From Bifidobacterium animalis subsp. animalis ATCC 25527 (lineage in GTDB: Bacteria > Actinomycetota > Actinomycetes > Actinomycetales > Bifidobacteriaceae): DNA of 64,000 bases. Below are positions 18,310 through 27,526 of this stretch, piece after piece. The position numbers and the translations under genes are program-made. The stretch covers positions 868,001 through 932,000 of the forward strand of contig NC_017834.1 of NCBI RefSeq assembly GCF_000260715.1, in the 5' to 3' direction. Each line of letters starts with the position of its first letter. Within the stretch, counting starts at the first letter, position 1. Below the pieces are notes generated by a model. It saw only the letters and a list, made by a program, of their open reading frames with translations, was not told the origin of the DNA and searched no databases.

Positions 18310-18382
18310 GGGGCTATGGCGCAGCTGGTAGCGCATCTCCATGGCATGGAGAGGGTCAGGAGTTCGAATCTCCTTAGCTCCA
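18310..18382 (+). tRNA. tRNA-Ala (anticodon GGC), copy 2
   Basis: Identical over all 73 bases to copy 1, which starts 121 bases earlier. Here the discriminator A is followed by CCA at 18383-18385, so this copy encodes its own 3' end. A hairpin terminator begins 5 bases after the tRNA. Confidence 0.94.
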
Positions 18383-18387
18383 CCACC

Positions 18388-18409
18388 AACCCGGCTATGC
18401 CGGGTTTTT
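18388..18409 (+). terminator. Terminator after the tRNA-Ala pair
   Basis: A CCCGG...CCGGG hairpin with a 5-base loop, followed by TTTTTGTTTTCG: a typical intrinsic terminator. Confidence 0.85.
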
Positions 18410-18519
18410 GTTTTCGTCTTCTGAATTATCACATTCCCCATATCCCTCCACAGCGCAAACCCAAATATGCCGCCATGTCATCGCGTAGTGTGGTAGTCAT
18501 ACATGACGAAAGGAACATC

Positions 18520-18924
18520 ATGGCGCAACTGACTGAAGATATGAAGGAATTCATCAAGAACAATCTGGCATGGGTGGCAACCGTGAACCAGGACGGCATC
18601 CCCGACCTCGGTCCGAAGATGTCGATGTTCGTGCTCGACGACAACCATCTTGCCTATCATGAGCGCACTGCCGGACAGACCTACCGCAACCTCGAGAACG
18701 GCAGCCCGTTGGTCGTGGCGTTCGTGAACTTCGAACAGAAGAAGGGCTACCGCTTCCGTGGTGAAGTGGTGCTGCACACCGACGACGCCATTTACGACGA
18801 ACAGGTCAAGCTCGCCAACGAACGTGGCACCAAGGTTCCCGCCTGCGTCCCGGTGCTGGAGATCAGCGAGATCGACGACCTCTCCGCAGGTGCAAAGGCC
18901 GGCACGGTGATCTCGCACGACTGA
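18520..18924 (+). CDS. Pyridoxamine 5'-phosphate oxidase-family FMN-binding protein
   Basis: A 134-residue single-domain split-barrel protein. The opening MAQLTEDMKEFIKNNLAWVAT and the following strand VNQDGIPDLGPKMSMFVLDD are typical of small FMN-binding PNPOx-like proteins. A later strand GYRFRGEVVLHTDDAIYDE fits too. These proteins bind FMN or similar cofactors as homodimers; the substrate is unknown. The ATG at 18520 is chosen for the GAAAGGA ahead of it. It is a monocistronic gene with its own terminator. Confidence 0.82.
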   Translation: MAQLTEDMKEFIKNNLAWVATVNQDGIPDLGPKMSMFVLDDNHLAYHERTAGQTYRNLENGSPLVVAFVNFEQKKGYRFRGEVVLHTDDAIYDEQVKLANERGTKVPACVPVLEISEIDDLSAGAKAGTVISHD

Positions 18925-18933
18925 GCCATATAC

Positions 18934-18973
18934 CGAAAATGCCGAAGCCTGTCGTCTGGCTCCGGCATTTTCG
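18934..18973 (+). terminator. Terminator after the FMN-binding protein gene
   Basis: An 11-bp outer stem CGAAAATGCCG/CGGCATTTTCG enclosing a shorter inner AGCC/GGCT stem, 10 bases after the stop codon. The outer arms give an A-rich left and a T-rich right side. Confidence 0.85.
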
Positions 18974-19022
18974 TTCCATGCGGATCGATGCTGGGCGATG
19001 GGAACAGAAAGGACGGGAAGAA

Positions 19023-19847
19023 ATGATCGATGAAGTGATGTTCATGCGCCACGGGCGCACCGCATTCAATTTGCAACGGCGCTTGCAGGGGCAGATCGAC
19101 ATTCCACTCGATATCGTGGGGCAGTGGCAGGTGGATATGAGTGGATTCACACTCGCCCAACGGTTCTATTGGGCCAAGGTGTCGAATATCGCCCGGCATC
19201 CAGACAGGCTTCCCCAGCCCTCCGATCCCCGGATTCGTCGCAGCGACATCACGGAATATGAGCAAGCCCCTGCGTCGCGACGCCGCATGGTGGTCGTGAG
19301 CTCGGATCTCTTCCGGGCCCAACAGACGGCCCATGCTTTCGCCGACCCGCTGGGATTGGACGTGACACTCGATCCGCGTCTGCGCGAACGTGATTTCGGC
19401 CAATGGGAAGGGATGAGCCGAGAGGAGATTAATGAGCGGTACCCGGAAGGATATGCGTCGTGGAAGGCCCATGAGGGCGGCGAGGCGGCCTATGGGGTGG
19501 AAAGCCGCCCCGACCTTGGCAAACGTGGCGGTTCCACAATCCGTTCCTATTGCGACGACCCCCAATACATGGATGAGCCCACCACGTTGTTCGTCGTCTC
19601 CCACGGTTCATGGATCGCCGCGACCATCGGGAATCTCATGGGTCTGCCAGACTCGCAGCTTGACAATCTGACCGGCATGCGCAATGCGTTCTGGAGCCGT
19701 ATGGAGCCCCAGTACACTTCGAATTCCGTGTTGTTCCATCTTACGGAATATGACAAGGGGCCGGATGTGGCGGACGCTGTTGACTGGGAGAACGGGCCGG
19801 CGTACCTGCACAATCCGGACATGCCGATGTGGAAGCCGCTGATCTAG
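19023..19847 (+). CDS. Histidine phosphatase family protein, second paralogue
   Basis: A 274-residue protein with FMRHGRTAFNLQRRLQG at residues ~7-23 (RHG phosphoacceptor), SSDLFRAQQTAHAFADPLG, ERDFGQWEGMSREE and the second histidine in VVSHGSWIAATIG. It resembles the protein at 16298 in order of motifs but has an extra segment of about 30 residues before SSDLF. The ATG with GGACGGGAAG in front is taken as the start. The physiological substrate is unknown. Confidence 0.87.
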   Translation: MIDEVMFMRHGRTAFNLQRRLQGQIDIPLDIVGQWQVDMSGFTLAQRFYWAKVSNIARHPDRLPQPSDPRIRRSDITEYEQAPASRRRMVVVSSDLFRAQQTAHAFADPLGLDVTLDPRLRERDFGQWEGMSREEINERYPEGYASWKAHEGGEAAYGVESRPDLGKRGGSTIRSYCDDPQYMDEPTTLFVVSHGSWIAATIGNLMGLPDSQLDNLTGMRNAFWSRMEPQYTSNSVLFHLTEYDKGPDVADAVDWENGPAYLHNPDMPMWKPLI

Positions 19848-19988
19848 GCCGATGCTGTCCGGCTGTCTCAACCCTGCGACTATGCTGGTGCGTTGGCTTG
19901 AAAGCGCCCGCGACGCATGCACGCCCTCACGTGTGACGTCGCGGGTCCAGTGGCGAATGCCGGACACGATGAAGGCGGGTGATGCCCC

Positions 19989-20939
19989 ATGTTGCGTATG
20001 TTCAGTACCGTTGACGGCCAGGTACGGCAGATTTCGAAACCCGAGAACGGCTCCTGGCTGGCGTTGGCCGATCCCACCGATGTCGAGCTCGCCACCGTCT
20101 CGCAGGAGACGGGCATCGACCTCGCCGATCTGCGTGCCCCGCTCGATGACGAGGAACGTTCGCGCGTGGACGTGGAGGATGACTACACGATGATCATCGT
20201 GGACATTCCCACCGTGGAGGAACGCAGCGGCAGGGATTGGTACGAGACGATACCATTGTCGATCATCGTGACGAAGACGATGATCATCACCGTGTGCATG
20301 CAGGACACCCCGGTGCTCCATCCGTTCATGGAAGGCACGATCCGTGGATTCAACACCTTCATGCGATCCAGATTCATTCTGCAGATCCTCTATCGCAACG
20401 CGACGATGTACCTGCGGTACCTGCGCATCATCGACCGGGAGACCGATAAACTCGAACTGCGTCTGCGCCACTCCATGCAGAACCGTGAGATCCTCATGCT
20501 GCTCGAACTGAGCAAGACCTTGGTGTATTTCAACACGTCGCTCAAATCGAACGAGATCGTCATGGAGAAGCTCATGACGCTCACACGCATCAAGCAGTAC
20601 CCGGAAGATGAGGATCTGCTTGAAGATGTGATCACCGAGAACAAGCAGGCCATCGAGATGGCGAACATCTACAGCGGCGTTCTCGCGAACATGACGGACG
20701 CATTCGCCTCAATCGTGTCGAACAACCTGAATAATGTGATGCGCATCTTCACGATGATCTCGATCACGCTATCGATTCCGACTCTCATTTTCTCCATGTA
20801 CGGCATGAACTTCCAGCAGGGGATGATCGGCATGCCGTTGAGCGATTCACAATGGGGGTTCCTCGTCATCGTCCTGCTTGCCTGCGTCTTGGCGGGAGCG
20901 GTGATCTGGTTCCTCACACGCTCGCGACTGTTCAAGTGA
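19989..20939 (+). CDS. corA: CorA-like magnesium/divalent cation transporter
   Basis: A 316-residue CorA-family protein with a large cytoplasmic alpha/beta N-terminal domain, a long helix (residues ~150-250) and two C-terminal membrane segments. The hallmark YGMNF motif (GMN at 272-274) ends the first membrane helix, and the basic C-terminus RSRLFK follows the second. Members form pentameric channels for Mg2+ (or Co2+/Ni2+). The stop overlaps the GTG of the next gene (GTGA), so the lipoprotein is coupled to it. Confidence 0.9.
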   Translation: MLRMFSTVDGQVRQISKPENGSWLALADPTDVELATVSQETGIDLADLRAPLDDEERSRVDVEDDYTMIIVDIPTVEERSGRDWYETIPLSIIVTKTMIITVCMQDTPVLHPFMEGTIRGFNTFMRSRFILQILYRNATMYLRYLRIIDRETDKLELRLRHSMQNREILMLLELSKTLVYFNTSLKSNEIVMEKLMTLTRIKQYPEDEDLLEDVITENKQAIEMANIYSGVLANMTDAFASIVSNNLNNVMRIFTMISITLSIPTLIFSMYGMNFQQGMIGMPLSDSQWGFLVIVLLACVLAGAVIWFLTRSRLFK

Positions 20940-21838
20940 GGCGCGCCATGCATGCAAGACTGAGAACCATGTCCCGTGCGATCCTCACCATCTCCCTCGC
21001 AGTGGGGCTTTGCGGCTGCGGCACCTCGGTGAATGTCAGCGCCCCGGGGCAGGCGAAGGGACCAGTCATGTCGATCGGCGTGCCGGCCGACGAACCGGGG
21101 GTGGGCTGGTACCATGACGGTGAATACAGCGGTCTGAGTGTCGAAGTGGCCAAATACGTGGCAAAGGTGCTCGGCTATGGGGACGAGCAGCTCTTCTTCC
21201 ACTCCCAGACCCCCGCCACGCGCCTGGGCAGGCTTGATGACGGCAGCGTCGATTTCGCAATGGTCACGTTCGCCTATGACGGTGGCAAGAATGCGTTGGA
21301 GATGGACCATACTCAAACGGCGGATGGCACCCGGTACGAGGTCTCGGGCCCATATCTGGTCGCTCGCAACCAACTGCTGGTTCGTGCCGATGACGCACGT
21401 CGGCTGCCGGATGTACAGTCACTCGATGGCAGGACCGTGTGCACGGTCGCCGGCGAGTACTCCGGAGAGCAACTCCATGACCGTCGCCCACGAATCAAGA
21501 TCCTGCAACGTGCCGACTACAGCGAATGCTCGGCATCATTGCTGGTGGGCCAGAGCGATGCCATAGCCGGTCCACAGCCGATTCTGGCGGGACTGCGCAA
21601 GGACGGTGGCACCCGATACCTGCATCTGCAGGAGGACAGCTACGGCACCCAGGCCTTCGGCATCGCAGTGAAGGCGGACCAGCGCAAGCTCATGGAGCTC
21701 ATCGACACAGCCCTGCAGCAGATGGTCGATGACGGCACATGGGACGCCCAGATCGACGCAATGGAAACCAAGTTGGGTATGCATGTGGATCTGAGTCTCA
21801 ACCCGGTGACGGTTGCACGCTCGCAGGACGATGGATAA
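20936..21838 (+). CDS. Solute-binding lipoprotein, amino-acid ABC type (family 3)
   Basis: The N-terminus has a basic stretch, a hydrophobic core (ILTISLAVGL) and the lipobox-like L-C-G-C, so it is probably exported and lipid-anchored. The mature part has SBP family 3 features: IGVPADEPGVGW, a GLSVEVAKYVAKVLGY strand, and GRLDDGSVDFAMVTFAY. This family binds polar amino acids. No permease or ATPase gene is nearby, and the partner upstream is CorA, so its transporter is unknown. The GTG at 20936 overlaps the corA stop; ATG codons at 20948 and 20969 are alternative starts. Confidence 0.8.
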   Translation: MRRAMHARLRTMSRAILTISLAVGLCGCGTSVNVSAPGQAKGPVMSIGVPADEPGVGWYHDGEYSGLSVEVAKYVAKVLGYGDEQLFFHSQTPATRLGRLDDGSVDFAMVTFAYDGGKNALEMDHTQTADGTRYEVSGPYLVARNQLLVRADDARRLPDVQSLDGRTVCTVAGEYSGEQLHDRRPRIKILQRADYSECSASLLVGQSDAIAGPQPILAGLRKDGGTRYLHLQEDSYGTQAFGIAVKADQRKLMELIDTALQQMVDDGTWDAQIDAMETKLGMHVDLSLNPVTVARSQDDG

Positions 21839-21923
21839 GGGGCGCATCCCCTCCCGGTGCAACCGGGTCGACTGGTGGACATGGCGCCTCCACTGTCCAG
21901 TTGCGTCACGATAATCGTTGCCT

Positions 21924-24890
21924 ATGAGTGAGAACGATACGAACGCGCAAGCGACATCGAATGCGTCGGCTACGCCACAATACCGCTATACGACGGAAAT
22001 GGCCCAGCGCATTGAGAAGAAATGGCAGGACATCTGGGAGAGCGAAGGCACGTTCTGGGCCGCGAACGTGAGCGGCGAACTCACTGACGGCAAGGGGAGT
22101 CATGCTGATGGCCGTCAGTCCTTCTTCGCCATGGACATGTTCCCCTACCCTTCGGGCAAAGGATTGCATGTCGGCCATCCGTTGGGATATCTGGCCACCG
22201 ATGTGGTGAGCCGATACCATCGCATGAAAGGCGAGAACGTCCTGCACGCCATGGGCTATGACGCATTCGGGCTTCCCGCCGAACAGTATGCCGTGCAGAC
22301 GGGCCAGCATCCACGCATCACGACCGAACAGAACATCGCGAATATGCGGCGACAGTTACGCCGCATGGGGCTGAGCTTCGACGACCGCCGCTCTTTCGCC
22401 ACGATCGAACCGGGATACGTGCGTTGGACCCAATGGATCTTCTCACGCATCTACGATGCCTGGTACGATCCGGAGACGAGGAATCCGAGTGGGTCCATGG
22501 GGTGCGCGCGCCCGATTTCCACGCTGATCGAACAATTCCGCGCCGGTGCGCGTCCGATCGATGGGCATGAGGGCAAGGCCTGGGATGAGCTCACCGAGGT
22601 GGAGCAGTCCGAGGTGCTCAATGAGTACCGTCTCGCCTACATCTCCAAATCGCCTGTCAATTGGTGCCCCGGGCTTGGCACGGTGCTCGCCAATGAGGAG
22701 GTCACGGCGGAGGGGCGTTCCGAACGTGGCAATTTCCCGGTGTTCCAGCGTGAGCTGCGTCAGTGGTCGATGCGCATCACCGCATACGGGCATCGTCTCA
22801 TAGAGGATCTCGATTCCATCGACTGGCCTGAGAAGGTCAAGCTCATGCAGCGCAACTGGATCGGGGAGTCGCATGGCGCCTCCGTGCATTTCAAGGTGCC
22901 GGTCGACGGTGAGATGGCAGATATGGAGATCTACACCACGCGGCCTGACACGTTGTTCGGTGCCACGTTCTGTGTGGTTTCTCCTGAACATCCGATGCTG
23001 GAGCATGTGCCCCAATCCTGGCCGGAAGGCGTGGATCCGGCATGGACGGGTGGCTATGCCACGCCGAGCGAGGCCGTGTCCGCATACCGTGAGCTTGCCG
23101 AGGCAAAGACCGCGGCCGACCGTGTGGCCGACAACGGTGAGAAGACGGGTCTGTTCACTGGCCTGTACGCGATCAACCCGATCACCGGTGCCAAGCTGCC
23201 GGTGTTCACGGCCGATTATGTGCTCATGGACTATGGCACCGGTGCCATCATGGCCGTTCCGGGTGGTGACCAGCGAGATTACGATTTTGCCATCAAGTAC
23301 GGCCTTCCGGTGATCTACACGGTTGCGCCGCTTCCTGATTCCGGTGACGATCTGGCCAATTATGAGGGTACCGCCCCGTTCGTTTCGCATGACGGCATCG
23401 TCATCAATTCCACCGTCGATGCGACGTGGGCCCGTGGCGACGCGCTCTGCCTTGACGGCATGCGTGTGGATGATGCGATTGCTGTCGTCACCACGTGGCT
23501 CGAGGAGGCCCAAGTGGGCAAGGGAGCCACGAGCTACCGTCTGCGCGACTGGCTCTTCAGTCGCCAGCGGTATTGGGGTGAGCCGTTCCCGATCGTCTAC
23601 GATGAGCATGAGGTGCCCCATCTGGTGCCCGACAGCATGCTGCCCATCAATCTGCCTGACGTCCCGGATTACAGCCCCAAGACCTTCGACCCGGAGGATT
23701 CCCAGTCGAGTCCGGAGGCTCCGTTGAGCCGCAACGAGGATTGGGTGAAGGTCACGCTCGATCTCGGCGATGGTCCGAAGACCTATCATCATGACACGAA
23801 CACGATGCCGAATTGGGCGGGTTCCTGCTGGTACTACATGCGTTACCTCAATCCCCATGACACCGAGCACATGGTGGAGCGCGACGAATACGACTATTGG
23901 ATGGGTCCGAAGCACTCCCTGGCGGCGGGGCAGGCCGGAGGCGTCGATCTGTATGTGGGCGGTGTGGAGCACGCGGTGCTGCATCTGCTCTATTCACGGT
24001 TCTGGCATAAGATCCTGTTCGACCTAGGGTACGTGGATTCGTTCGAACCGTTCCACAAGCTGTTCAACCAAGGCATGATCCAGGCGTATGCCTACACCGA
24101 TGACCGCGGTCAGTATGTGCCGGCCGAGGACGTTCAGGAGAGCGAAGTGGACGGCAAGACCGTGTACACCTACGAAGGCGAACCGGTCAACCGTGAGTTC
24201 GGCAAGATGGGCAAGAGCCTCAAGAACATCGTGACCCCGGACTACATGTACGACCATTACGGCGCAGACACGTTCCGTCTCTATGAGATGAGCATGGGGC
24301 CACTTGACGAGTCACGTCCTTGGAACACCCGCAATGTGGTGGGCGGCATGCGATTCCTGCAGCGTTTGTGGCGCAATGTGATCGATGAGAACACCGGCGA
24401 GGTCACGGTGACCGACGACGCGATGGATGAACGTACGTTGAAACTGCTCAACAATACGATCGCCGAGGTGACCGGTGAGATGGAGGCCATGCGTCCGAAC
24501 ACCGCCATCGCCAAACTTATCGTGCTCAACAATCACCTGACCGGCATGGACGGCGTGCCTCGCGCCGCCGTGGAGCCGCTGGTGCTCATGGTGGCTCCGA
24601 TCGCACCGCATATAGCCGAGGAGCTGTGGAACCGGCTCGGCCATGGCGAGTCGTTGGCCCACCATCCATGGCCACAGGCCGACGAGCGTTATGTCGGACA
24701 GGACACCGTCACCGCCGTGGTGCAGATCAAGGGCAAGGTGCGGGCCAAACTCGAGGTGAGTGCCGACATCGATCCGGATGAACTGGAGAAGATGGCCTTG
24801 GAGGCTGTGGCTGAGCGTCTTGGAGGCAAGCCGCCGCGCAAGGTGATCGTCAAGGCCCCGAAGATCGTTTCGATCGTCCCGGGCGAATGA
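21924..24890 (+). CDS. leuS: Leucyl-tRNA synthetase
   Basis: Class I aminoacyl-tRNA synthetase, 988 residues. The HIGH-like motif is HVGH (residues 82-85) in PYPSGKGLHVGHPLGY. The KMSKS loop is KMGKS (761-765), with Gly in place of the first Ser. The CP1 editing domain (roughly residues 270-480) keeps the TTRPDT motif. No Shine-Dalgarno sequence precedes the ATG. A -10-like GATAAT at 21910-21915 ends 8 bases before it, so the mRNA may be leaderless. No T-box element is seen in the 85-base gap upstream. Confidence 0.96.
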   Translation: MSENDTNAQATSNASATPQYRYTTEMAQRIEKKWQDIWESEGTFWAANVSGELTDGKGSHADGRQSFFAMDMFPYPSGKGLHVGHPLGYLATDVVSRYHRMKGENVLHAMGYDAFGLPAEQYAVQTGQHPRITTEQNIANMRRQLRRMGLSFDDRRSFATIEPGYVRWTQWIFSRIYDAWYDPETRNPSGSMGCARPISTLIEQFRAGARPIDGHEGKAWDELTEVEQSEVLNEYRLAYISKSPVNWCPGLGTVLANEEVTAEGRSERGNFPVFQRELRQWSMRITAYGHRLIEDLDSIDWPEKVKLMQRNWIGESHGASVHFKVPVDGEMADMEIYTTRPDTLFGATFCVVSPEHPMLEHVPQSWPEGVDPAWTGGYATPSEAVSAYRELAEAKTAADRVADNGEKTGLFTGLYAINPITGAKLPVFTADYVLMDYGTGAIMAVPGGDQRDYDFAIKYGLPVIYTVAPLPDSGDDLANYEGTAPFVSHDGIVINSTVDATWARGDALCLDGMRVDDAIAVVTTWLEEAQVGKGATSYRLRDWLFSRQRYWGEPFPIVYDEHEVPHLVPDSMLPINLPDVPDYSPKTFDPEDSQSSPEAPLSRNEDWVKVTLDLGDGPKTYHHDTNTMPNWAGSCWYYMRYLNPHDTEHMVERDEYDYWMGPKHSLAAGQAGGVDLYVGGVEHAVLHLLYSRFWHKILFDLGYVDSFEPFHKLFNQGMIQAYAYTDDRGQYVPAEDVQESEVDGKTVYTYEGEPVNREFGKMGKSLKNIVTPDYMYDHYGADTFRLYEMSMGPLDESRPWNTRNVVGGMRFLQRLWRNVIDENTGEVTVTDDAMDERTLKLLNNTIAEVTGEMEAMRPNTAIAKLIVLNNHLTGMDGVPRAAVEPLVLMVAPIAPHIAEELWNRLGHGESLAHHPWPQADERYVGQDTVTAVVQIKGKVRAKLEVSADIDPDELEKMALEAVAERLGGKPPRKVIVKAPKIVSIVPGE

Positions 24891-24893
24891 TCG

Positions 24894-24956
24894 CACGCAG
24901 GTCGTGCACCTGTGGATGACCTGCGTGGTGGATATCACGTCCTCCGACCACAGGTG
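24894..24956 (+). terminator. Overlapping alternative hairpins after leuS
   Basis: Hairpin A pairs CACGCAGGTC (24894-24903) with 24918-24927. Hairpin B pairs CACCTGTGG (24907-24915), located in the loop of A, with 24948-24956. The two cannot form as simple nested stems together. No T tract follows either one. Confidence 0.45.
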
Positions 24957-24969
24957 GCCGTCCTCATTG

Positions 24970-25011
24970 CAATGCCCATGCCGTCATGATTAAGTGGCGG
25001 CATGGGCATTG
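24970..25011 (+). terminator. 14-bp stem hairpin overlapping the annotated comEA start
   Basis: Perfect 14-bp stem CAATGCCCATGCCG/CGGCATGGGCATTG with a 14-base loop. The first in-frame ATG of comEA (25002) is inside the right arm. It could end leuS transcripts or occlude comEA initiation. Confidence 0.6.
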
Positions 25012-25778
25012 TCTATTCCGGACGGCGTAAAGGCCCGGACGCCGTCATCGTGGTGAGGGATGGGGCTGTGACGCGGCTGCGCCATCTGGAAGGGCCATCG
25101 TCTCGCTGCATGACAGCCGATTCATCCACCGGTCCAGGCTTCAGTGTTCAGATGCCGTCGGTGCCCCTGCCGCCACCTCCCGGTGCTCAGGACCCCTCGG
25201 TCACGGCAAGCAACGAGCAATCATCAGGTGGCGTGAGGGAAGTTTCTGGAGATGACCAGAAGGCGAGCGCACTGCTGTCGAGCCTGACCGTGGTGAACGA
25301 TGACGATTTCGAAGCGGAACGTGGAGGCCGCCGTCTGGAACGACCCCGATTCGAACTCGAACCGAAGCATGCGCTGCTGTGCATCATGGTACTGGTCTGT
25401 GCACTGGCCACCACCCTGACCCTCCTGGTGCAGCAGGCCTCCAACATGGGCGCCTTGGACACGCAGGCCACGGCGAACGCGTCATCTCATACGACGGCCA
25501 CGGCATCGCCATCCGTCCGGGATTCGACGCCATCCACGGCTGCACCGGAGCCGTCGCCATCGGCATCCGACAACAAGCAGGACACCTTGGTGAACATCAA
25601 CACGGCAGACGAGGCGCAACTGCAGGAGATCAAGGGGATCGGGCCGGTGACGGCCGCGAGGATCGTCGAATACCGCACCCAGCATGGCGCCTTCGCCAGT
25701 CTCGACGACTTGGTGAATGTGCCGGGCATCGGCATGAAGACCGTAGAGAAGCTGAGACCATGGGCATGCGCACAATGA
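25002..25778 (+). CDS. comEA: ComEA-family DNA-binding competence protein
   Basis: A 258-residue protein with a cytoplasmic low-complexity N-terminus and one membrane segment (residues ~125-147, ALLCIMVLVCALATTLTLLV). A Ser/Thr/Pro-rich linker follows, then a C-terminal helix-hairpin-helix domain (VNINTADEAQLQEIKGIGPVTAARIVEYR near residue 198). ComEA binds incoming double-stranded DNA on the outer face of the membrane. The start is uncertain: the ATG at 25002 lies within a hairpin and has no clear ribosome-binding site. GTG codons at 25050-25068 or the ATG at 25110 are alternatives that leave both domains intact. It is coupled to comEC. Confidence 0.85.
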   Translation: MGIVYSGRRKGPDAVIVVRDGAVTRLRHLEGPSSRCMTADSSTGPGFSVQMPSVPLPPPPGAQDPSVTASNEQSSGGVREVSGDDQKASALLSSLTVVNDDDFEAERGGRRLERPRFELEPKHALLCIMVLVCALATTLTLLVQQASNMGALDTQATANASSHTTATASPSVRDSTPSTAAPEPSPSASDNKQDTLVNINTADEAQLQEIKGIGPVTAARIVEYRTQHGAFASLDDLVNVPGIGMKTVEKLRPWACAQ

Positions 25779-27526
25779 CGGCACCGGTATGCGACCGGGA
25801 GCACAGGGGGATCGCGGGCAGCCGAGACCTGCGCATGCTGCCGGTGGCTGTGGGCGTTTGGAGCGCCACATTGCTGACCCGATGGATATGCTCCCAACCC
25901 GGATCGGGGCATGACGTTTTCTGGCAGCATGGCCGCATGCTGCAAATGGCCTGCCTGGCGGCGGCATCGGCGGCCATCTTCATCGCACTGGTGCTCATTC
26001 CCTTCATAATGAAGGGGACGGGGAAACACCATGGATTGGCCGTGGCGCATGCTCACCGGACTCTGTGTACATTGCTGACGGTGTGTTTCGCCATGCTCGC
26101 GGCCACGCTTGCCACAGCGGCGCGAAACCTGACGGAGCATGCCGACCCGGTGAACGTGTCGGCATCCTCCTCCACGGAGCGTGTGAATCTGACGTTCACA
26201 GCACGATCACTGCCATTGGCGACGTCGATGAGGGGATACGACTGCCAGGTCGACGGCAATGCCCGGTCCGTCGTGCGCCATGACGTTCGACGCCCATCGT
26301 CCCGCGGTGTACGGGTGTTCGCCCGACAGCCGGCCTGTGGGCGCATCGCGCAGCAGGGGTACTACGCCATCGTCGGAACCATTCAGGAAGCGGCATATGG
26401 TGAGATGCCCATATGGGTGCTTGCAGACGGTGGCACGATGACCGTCAAGGATCCACCGGCGCCATGGCGTGCGATTCATCGGATGCGCATGGCATTCCTG
26501 CAAACGACCCGCGGACTCGACGATCAGGGCGTTGTGCTGGTTCCCGGCGTGACCTTGGGGGTACTCGGACACGATGCGATGGTGCACTGCGCAGATGGTG
26601 GAGTGGACGACGAATACGCTGAACTCCTGCAAGAACAATGTCGCCGTGCAGGCATCATGCATCTCATGGCCGTATCCGGAGGCCATTACGCCCTCGTCGG
26701 CACATTGGTGATGGCATTGGGGGCACGACTCCATTGGAACCGTTTTGTGAAGGCCGGTGCGCTCGCAATGGTCTACCCGATGCTCACGATGGTGCTTGCA
26801 CCCAGCAGGTCGGTCACACGGGCGATGCTGATGTCGATGCTGTCTCTTGGATTCCTGGTGTTGGGGCGTCGCAGGCAAAATGTTCACCTGCTCTGCCTGA
26901 CGGTGGTGTTCGGATTGCTGCTCGATCCGTCATTGGCTTCGAGTTACGGCTTCGCGTTGTCATGTGCGGCGGTGTTCGGCTTGTCGACGGCATGCACGCG
27001 TATGACGGCATGGGTGTCGCATCTGCTTCCGGACCGTTTGGCCAAACCGTTGGCGGCGTCATGCTGTGCACAGCTATTCGCTGGTCCCGTTCAGATTCTC
27101 ATGGACAACAAGGTGTCGATATGGTCGCTGCCGGCGAATCTGCTGGTTGCACCATTCGTCAATGCCGCGACGATTCTGGGACTGTGCTCGTTGTTCGTCG
27201 CATGGATGGCGCCGGGCGTCTCACGATTCCTGGCATGGGCGTGCTCACAATGCACGACGGTCATCGAATATGCGGCACGTCTGTTCGGCTCGGAGGAGTC
27301 GAGCACCTTGGCATGGATGGAGGGTATACCAGGCGCTGCGGTGCTCATCGTGACGGAACTGACTGCATGGGTGCTGATCGTATGCATCGGGGACTTGCTG
27401 CGAGCCTATGACGGCACGGTCACCAACGGTGATGGCCGTCCCCTGCGCATGCCGGTCAGGGAACGCCTCACCCAATGGTTCGAACATACGTTCGAAATGA
27501 TGGGGTGGCTGACATGGCGCAGATGA
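25775..27526 (+). CDS. comEC: ComEC/Rec2-type DNA uptake channel, competence domain only
   Basis: A polytopic membrane protein of 583 residues. An N-terminal soluble OB-like region lies between membrane segments, followed by the competence domain with HLMAVSGGHYALVG (residues ~295-308) and SRSVTRAMLMSMLSL. Many family members carry a C-terminal metallo-beta-lactamase-like nuclease domain; none is present here, as the protein ends soon after the last membrane helix. The start is set at the ATG overlapping the comEA stop (ATGA); in-frame ATGs at 25760 and 25766 are possible. It would move single-stranded DNA across the membrane. Confidence 0.85.
   Translation: MTAPVCDREHRGIAGSRDLRMLPVAVGVWSATLLTRWICSQPGSGHDVFWQHGRMLQMACLAAASAAIFIALVLIPFIMKGTGKHHGLAVAHAHRTLCTLLTVCFAMLAATLATAARNLTEHADPVNVSASSSTERVNLTFTARSLPLATSMRGYDCQVDGNARSVVRHDVRRPSSRGVRVFARQPACGRIAQQGYYAIVGTIQEAAYGEMPIWVLADGGTMTVKDPPAPWRAIHRMRMAFLQTTRGLDDQGVVLVPGVTLGVLGHDAMVHCADGGVDDEYAELLQEQCRRAGIMHLMAVSGGHYALVGTLVMALGARLHWNRFVKAGALAMVYPMLTMVLAPSRSVTRAMLMSMLSLGFLVLGRRRQNVHLLCLTVVFGLLLDPSLASSYGFALSCAAVFGLSTACTRMTAWVSHLLPDRLAKPLAASCCAQLFAGPVQILMDNKVSIWSLPANLLVAPFVNAATILGLCSLFVAWMAPGVSRFLAWACSQCTTVIEYAARLFGSEESSTLAWMEGIPGAAVLIVTELTAWVLIVCIGDLLRAYDGTVTNGDGRPLRMPVRERLTQWFEHTFEMMGWLTWRR

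Noticed and set aside
21839..21923. A T-box riboswitch before leuS
   Set aside because: The gap is only 85 bases and no AGGGTGGNACCGCG-like T-box sequence or specifier loop is present.
22443..23984. A 513-codon minus-strand frame opposite leuS
   Set aside because: Shadow of leuS; rich in Arg/His/Gly as expected of an antisense frame, with no start signal or motif.
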